The notes under the pieces: generated by a model
The model's database searches: none
What the model saw: only the letters and a program-made list of their open reading frames with translations
What the model was told of the DNA's origin: nothing
Shown here: positions 6,161-9,255 of the stretch, piece by piece
Layout of the letters: every line of letters begins with the position of its first letter
How positions within the stretch are numbered: position 1 is the first letter of the stretch
Assembly: GCA_003511465.1 (NCBI GenBank)
Contig: DOID01000162.1
Coordinates: 2,601 to 11,855, forward strand
Length of the DNA: 9,255 bases
Direction: 5' to 3'
Source of the DNA: Bacillota bacterium
GTDB lineage: Bacteria > Bacillota > UBA4882 > UBA10575
Made by a program: the position numbers and the translations under genes

Positions 6161-7642
6161 TTACTGCGCGGCCAAAACTGCACTAGCTTGTTTTAAACGT
6201 CCAATCACCTTTTGCTTGCCTAAAGCCGCCAGGAGTTGAAATAAGCCAGGTGTGGCTGTTTGCCCAGTCACTGCCACCCGTACCGGCATAAAGATTTGCC
6301 CGGGTTTCATTTGCAACTTTTCAGCCAGTGCGCGTAATGTTTGTTCCAGGCCTTCCTCAGTAAATTCAGTAAGCGAAGCTAATACCTTTGCCACCTCGGA
6401 AAGGATTACCCTCGTCTCCTCAACTGTGCCTTTCTTACCGAGCAAGAGTTCCTTGGAGGGCGGTTCAATCTCGTCACGGAGGAAATACCCGACCGCCTCC
6501 GAAATCTCGGTCAAATATTTGATCCGCTCTTGCACCAAGGGCATTAGACTAACCAAATAGGTAAACTGTGCGGAGGGGCAAGGGTCAGGCAGTAACCCGT
6601 CCTGCTGCAGATAGGGCAAACAACGTTTCGCCAGTTCCTCGTGGGACAACTGCCGAATGTAGAGTCCATTATACCAATCGAGTTTATCCAGGGAGAAACT
6701 CACCGGCGAGGTACTAATACGTTCCACAGAAAAAGCGGTCGCCGCTTCCTCCAAGGTAAAAACTTCCTCGTCGGTTGCCGGGTGCCAGCCTAAAAGGAGG
6801 AGAAAATTGACTAACGCCTCCGGGAGGTAACCTTTCTCTTTAAACTCACGGACACCCGTTGCGCCATGACGCTTGCTGAGTTTCCCCTTGCCGTCCGGAG
6901 AAAGAAAGATTGGCAGATGTACGAAGGCTGGCGGTTCCCACCCTAAAGCCTGGTAAAGAAGGAAATGCCGCGGCATACTGATAATCCATTCGTCCCCACG
7001 GATTACATGGGAGATCTCCATCAGGTGGTCATCAATCACACTAGCCAAATGATAAGTGGGAAAGCCATCTGACTTCAAAATGACAAAATCATCAAGGGTT
7101 TCATGGTCAAAAACCATTTCTCCTCGGAGCTCGTCATAGACCTTTGTCTTACCCGTCCGGGGAACTTTAAACCGAATTACATATTTCAACCCCGCCACGC
7201 GGTTTTTTTGGATCAGATCCGCCGGTAAATCCCGACAATGCCGGTCATAGCCTGAAGGTGCACTTGCTTCCTCCTGCTTTTTTCGCATCTCTTCCAGCCG
7301 TTCGGAAGTACAGAAACAATAATAAGCTTTTCCGGCCTTAACCAATTCCTCGGCGTATTTTTGGTAAAGGGCTAACCGTTCCGACTGGTAATAGGGTCCA
7401 TATTCACCGCCGGCATCGGGGCCTTCATCCCAGGTCAGTCCCATCCAGGTTAAGCTGTCTTTGATATCCTGAACGGCATCGGGGACAAACCGATTCCGGT
7501 CAGTATCTTCAATACGTAGAATAAACCGGCCGCCGGTCTTCTTGGCCAATAGCCAATCATAGAGCGCCGTACGGGCACCACCGATATGTAAATAACCGGT
7601 CGGACTAGGGGCAAATCGTACCCTTACTGTATCCTTACTCAA
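6161..7642 (-). CDS. gltX: Glutamyl-tRNA synthetase
   Basis: Class I aminoacyl-tRNA synthetase that charges tRNA-Glu with glutamate in the cytoplasm. In most Firmicutes the enzyme also charges tRNA-Gln for later amidation by GatCAB; I infer this from lineage and do not see it in the sequence. The 493-residue product fits the family (about 480-495). The HIGH-type motif is FAPSPTGYLHIGG (10-22), and the KMSKS-type motif is KLSKR (254-258). Cysteines C109 and C111 (YCFC) with C136 (YDRHC) resemble the zinc-binding insertion of other GluRS proteins. The C-terminal anticodon-binding domain is present and intact. The frame is open to 7702, but TTG at 7642 is preceded by GAGGTG (7649-7654) at 6-nt spacing and starts the normal SKDTVRVRFAPSPTG N-terminus. 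It lies 89 bp after mazF and 31 bp before the DJ-1 gene. Confidence 0.97.
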   Translation of the reverse strand: MSKDTVRVRFAPSPTGYLHIGGARTALYDWLLAKKTGGRFILRIEDTDRNRFVPDAVQDIKDSLTWMGLTWDEGPDAGGEYGPYYQSERLALYQKYAEELVKAGKAYYCFCTSERLEEMRKKQEEASAPSGYDRHCRDLPADLIQKNRVAGLKYVIRFKVPRTGKTKVYDELRGEMVFDHETLDDFVILKSDGFPTYHLASVIDDHLMEISHVIRGDEWIISMPRHFLLYQALGWEPPAFVHLPIFLSPDGKGKLSKRHGATGVREFKEKGYLPEALVNFLLLLGWHPATDEEVFTLEEAATAFSVERISTSPVSFSLDKLDWYNGLYIRQLSHEELAKRCLPYLQQDGLLPDPCPSAQFTYLVSLMPLVQERIKYLTEISEAVGYFLRDEIEPPSKELLLGKKGTVEETRVILSEVAKVLASLTEFTEEGLEQTLRALAEKLQMKPGQIFMPVRVAVTGQTATPGLFQLLAALGKQKVIGRLKQASAVLAAQ

Positions 7643-7648
7643 TCCCAA

Positions 7649-7654
7649 CACCTC
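7649..7654 (-). promoter_or_regulatory. Shine-Dalgarno site setting the TTG start of gltX
   Basis: GAGGTG on the minus strand lies 6 nt before TTG at 7642. Other in-frame candidates (TTG 7648, GTG 7651) overlap or abut the site. Confidence 0.65.
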
Positions 7655-7708
7655 TAACTTTGATTTCGTCTTTTTTCCAAAATTTCCTGCAGCAGAGGGC
7701 AAATTATA

Positions 7709-7728
7709 ACCGCCCTGGTCCGGGCGGT
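7709..7728 (-). other. GC-rich hairpin between mazF and gltX (possible weak terminator or processing site)
   Basis: Minus-strand ACCGCCC (7728-7722) pairs perfectly with GGGCGGT (7715-7709) around a 6-nt loop. It starts only 3 bases after the mazF stop codon. The bases after it, TATAATTTG, are AT-rich but not a proper U tract, so termination would be partial at best. It could lower gltX expression relative to mazEF, or protect the mazEF 3' end after cleavage. Confidence 0.6.
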
Positions 7729-7731
7729 GCT

Positions 7732-8085
7732 TTACTCAACAATGGTTAACCCCAAACTGATCTTCACTGCTTCATCTACTTTTACCATGAACTCTTCGTT
7801 AAGTTCTCCGATTTTCTCACTTAACCTTTTTTTATCGACGGTACGGATCTGCTCACAAAGAATCACCGAGTTCCGGTCCAAATTAGTATAAGCTTTCTTG
7901 ATCTCCACATGCGTCGGGAGTTTCGCCCGTTTGATCTTGGAAGTTATCGCCGCCACAATCGTAGTGGGGCTGTACGTATTACCAATATCATTCTGAAGAA
8001 TAATGACCGGTCTTAGTCCCCCCTGTTCCGATCCAACTACCGGATTCAGATCAGCAAAGAAAAGATCTCCGCGTTTGACGATCAA
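7732..8085 (-). CDS. mazF: MazF-type endoribonuclease toxin (EndoA/NdoA family)
   Basis: A sequence-specific mRNA interferase of 117 residues, almost identical in length to Bacillus subtilis EndoA (NdoA), which cleaves at U^ACAU. It begins with the family signature IVKRGDLFFADLNPVVGSEQ and keeps the catalytic residues of EndoA, R25 (GGLRPV) and T48 (AAITS), as well as QNDIGN, LPTHVEI and the SVILCEQIRT block. The cleavage specificity is inferred from the family. The start is TTG at 8085, which overlaps the antitoxin stop codon by 4 nt (TTGA); GAGG lies just upstream inside the antitoxin gene. This arrangement suggests translational coupling. All conserved residues are present, so the toxin is probably active. 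Confidence 0.95.
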   Translation of the reverse strand: MIVKRGDLFFADLNPVVGSEQGGLRPVIILQNDIGNTYSPTTIVAAITSKIKRAKLPTHVEIKKAYTNLDRNSVILCEQIRTVDKKRLSEKIGELNEEFMVKVDEAVKISLGLTIVE

Positions 8086-8360
8086 TAATCCTCACCCGCC
8101 ACCAATGATTCCATATAATCGTCAATCTCCTGCATATCCTGGCCAATTCCTTCCTCGGCCAGTTCTAAATTGAGGGGACCCATCTTTTGATAACCGACAA
8201 CCATTTTCTCCCTCTTTTCCGCCTGCCTTTTGTCAGCCAATAAATGGGTCATAGCCGCACGGATAAAAGCGCTCCGGCTACTATACTCTTCCTGCGCTAC
8301 TTTGTCGACCTCTTCCAGCAGGCTTTCGGGAAGAAGAACTACCACCCGACGGTTAGTCAT
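8082..8360 (-). CDS. mazE: MazE-type ribbon-helix-helix antitoxin (EndoAI/NdoAI family)
   Basis: A 92-residue partner of the toxin. The N-terminal part, RRVVVLLPESLLEEVDKVA followed by SSRSAFIRAAM (residues about 4-37), is a ribbon-helix-helix DNA-binding fold of the CopG/Arc type, as in Bacillus EndoAI. The acidic C-terminal part (about 55-92) is the expected toxin-binding segment, which in this family wraps along the MazF groove. It most likely represses its own promoter together with MazF. The ATG at 8360 follows GGGGGTG (8368-8374) with 7-nt spacing. In many Bacilli this pair follows alanine racemase (alr); here the upstream gene is thiamine pyrophosphokinase instead. The family call is secure from the fold and the partner, although antitoxin sequences vary widely. 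Confidence 0.93.
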   Translation of the reverse strand: MTNRRVVVLLPESLLEEVDKVAQEEYSSRSAFIRAAMTHLLADKRQAEKREKMVVGYQKMGPLNLELAEEGIGQDMQEIDDYMESLVAGEDY

Positions 8361-8392
8361 GCGTTCGCACCCCCAGGCTATTCTTCACTATT

Positions 8393-8422
8393 ATTATATA
8401 CTTTTGGACAAATTCCAGTCTA
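8393..8422 (-). promoter_or_regulatory. Predicted sigma-A promoter of the mazEF-gltX-glmM operon
   Basis: The minus strand carries TAGACT (8417-8422, four of six -35 matches), an 18-bp spacer, and a perfect TATAAT (8393-8398). The expected start near 8386 gives a leader of about 26 nt before mazE. A weak -35 is typical of a repressible promoter, and an arm of an inverted repeat lies 13 bp upstream of it. Confidence 0.6.
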
Positions 8423-8435
8423 ATTGAGATTCATC

Positions 8436-8511
8436 CTCTTTAACCGGTCGAAAGCCGCTGCGAAGTTATATTGTTGTTTAGTCCGTATTTTAGCACAAAT
8501 GGGTTAAAGAG
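8436..8511. repeat. Perfect 10-bp inverted repeat upstream of mazE
   Basis: CTCTTTAACC at 8436-8445 and its exact reverse complement GGTTAAAGAG at 8502-8511 are separated by 56 bp. The right-hand arm lies about 64 bp past the thiN stop codon and the left-hand arm 13 bp upstream of the mazE -35 element. They could be paired operator sites or the two sides of a long stem in the thiN 3' untranslated RNA. The rest of 8361-8574 shows no gene and no clear intrinsic terminator for thiN. Confidence 0.7.
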
Positions 8512-8574
8512 ACAGCTATTCCGAGAAATCCTTTACGTACTGTTTCGAGGAAATACAACCGTTTCCTGCTGCCT

Positions 8575-9255
8575 CTAGCTCGGTAGTATCTGGAATATAT
8601 TGTTTTCCCCCTGCCAGTGCCGGATTCCTTCCACAATAACCAGCGCTGAGCCGGAGTCAAGACTAACTTCGGCCAAAGCGGTCAGAAATTCATTATGGAC
8701 GCCACGGGTCGACCCCAACTCCAAGGTAGCTTGGTTCAGGGGATATTTTGCCCCGCGAATCGTCACGCCCCGCGCGACGGATGGATAGGGGAGGAGCGAA
8801 AAATGCCCACGGGGAAAGGGGTAGATCCCGATTCTTTTCTGAGCGGTCAGTAAAGCTACGGCTTGTTCATCACCAATGAACACCGCCTCGATCCCTTGCT
8901 GTTTCACCTGGTATAACAGCCCTAGGTTGGCTATGGTATGATCCAGACGACCGCCCAGCGCCCCAAAGACCAGCGCCTCCCGGTACTCTTGGGTTACCAA
9001 ATAATTAAGGGCGAGTTCCAGATCAGTCCAGTCTTTTTCCGGTTGAAAGCTTTTTACTTCCGCTCCACCCGCTGCTAAAGACTGTTTATACCTCAAATCA
9101 AGGGAATCAAAATCCCCCATTAAAAGCTGGGGTTGATAGCCTAACTCAAATAAAGGCTTTCCTCCCCCGTCTACTGCTAATAATAAATCGTACCCCGTCG
9201 CTAAGACCGTCCGGAGTAATCCTCCATGGACAGGACCGCCCCCGACTAGAATTGC
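8575..9255 (-). CDS. thiN: Thiamine pyrophosphokinase (5' end cut by the window edge)
   Basis: Transfers pyrophosphate from ATP to thiamine to make thiamine diphosphate, the coenzyme of pyruvate and 2-oxo acid enzymes; cytoplasmic. The frame is open to the right edge, so 226 residues are visible. Family members have about 205-225, so at most a few N-terminal residues are missing. Seen in order: ILVGGGP (2-8), AVDGGGK (27-33), GDFDSL (47-52), KDWTDLELA (74-82), the hallmark GALGGRLDHTIAN (98-110), and a C-terminal domain with SxG-type GSTRGVHNEF that fits the thiamine-binding part. An internal ATG at 9120 would remove the nucleotide-binding AVDGG segment and is not the start. In many Firmicutes this gene sits after rsgA-rpe; here it precedes mazEF. 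Confidence 0.95.
   Translation of the reverse strand, partial: AILVGGGPVHGGLLRTVLATGYDLLLAVDGGGKPLFELGYQPQLLMGDFDSLDLRYKQSLAAGGAEVKSFQPEKDWTDLELALNYLVTQEYREALVFGALGGRLDHTIANLGLLYQVKQQGIEAVFIGDEQAVALLTAQKRIGIYPFPRGHFSLLPYPSVARGVTIRGAKYPLNQATLELGSTRGVHNEFLTALAEVSLDSGSALVIVEGIRHWQGENNIFQILPS

Noticed and set aside
7703..7708. Perfect TATAAT on the minus strand upstream of gltX
   Set aside because: No -35 match at 16-19 bp (the nearest TTGAGT is 25 bp away) and no TG extension. The bases directly upstream form the GC hairpin, so a promoter here is weakly supported.
8545..8565. AGGAAA/TTTCCT hairpin after thiN as an intrinsic terminator
   Set aside because: Six base pairs with an 8-base loop and no following U tract on the minus strand.

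Overview
The window looks like a chromosomal stretch from an anaerobic, low-to-mid GC Firmicute (Bacillota, probably Clostridia or a relative). The reasons are a rubrerythrin, a MazF toxin very close to the Bacillus EndoA/NdoA type, strong purine-rich Shine-Dalgarno sites, sigma-A-type promoters, and frequent TTG and GTG starts. Every convincing gene lies on the minus strand, so transcription runs from position 9255 towards position 1. The content is mainly housekeeping. I see no CRISPR array, insertion sequence, prophage, rRNA or tRNA.

Layout in transcription order. (1) 9255-8575: thiamine pyrophosphokinase, cut by the right edge. (2) 8574-8361: intergenic region with a sigma-A-like promoter and a perfect 10-bp inverted repeat. 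(3) 8360-3709: six closely spaced genes that probably form one operon: mazE-type antitoxin, mazF-type toxin (4-nt overlap), gltX, a DJ-1/PfpI-family protein, glmM and a two-CBS-domain protein. The unit ends at a clear intrinsic terminator at 3622-3650. (4) 3466-2654: deoC, with a leader that contains nested inverted repeats. (5) 2560-878: a Na/Pi cotransporter-type protein with a C-terminal PhoU-like domain. (6) 831-48: a self-contained rubrerythrin unit with a near-consensus promoter, a 5'-terminal stem-loop in the leader, the gene, and a strong terminator.

The toxin-antitoxin pair appears to share a transcript with two essential-type functions: glutamyl-tRNA charging (gltX) and the committed mutase step to UDP-GlcNAc (glmM). 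The deoC and Na/Pi genes serve deoxynucleoside catabolism and phosphate transport. Rubrerythrin serves peroxide defence. I found no unmistakable new multi-gene system. The best leads are non-coding: the structured rubrerythrin leader, the inverted repeat upstream of mazEF, the apparent CTG start of the CBS gene and the high share of non-ATG starts in the operon, a 13-bp tandem repeat beside the CBS stop codon, and the placement of mazEF next to gltX.
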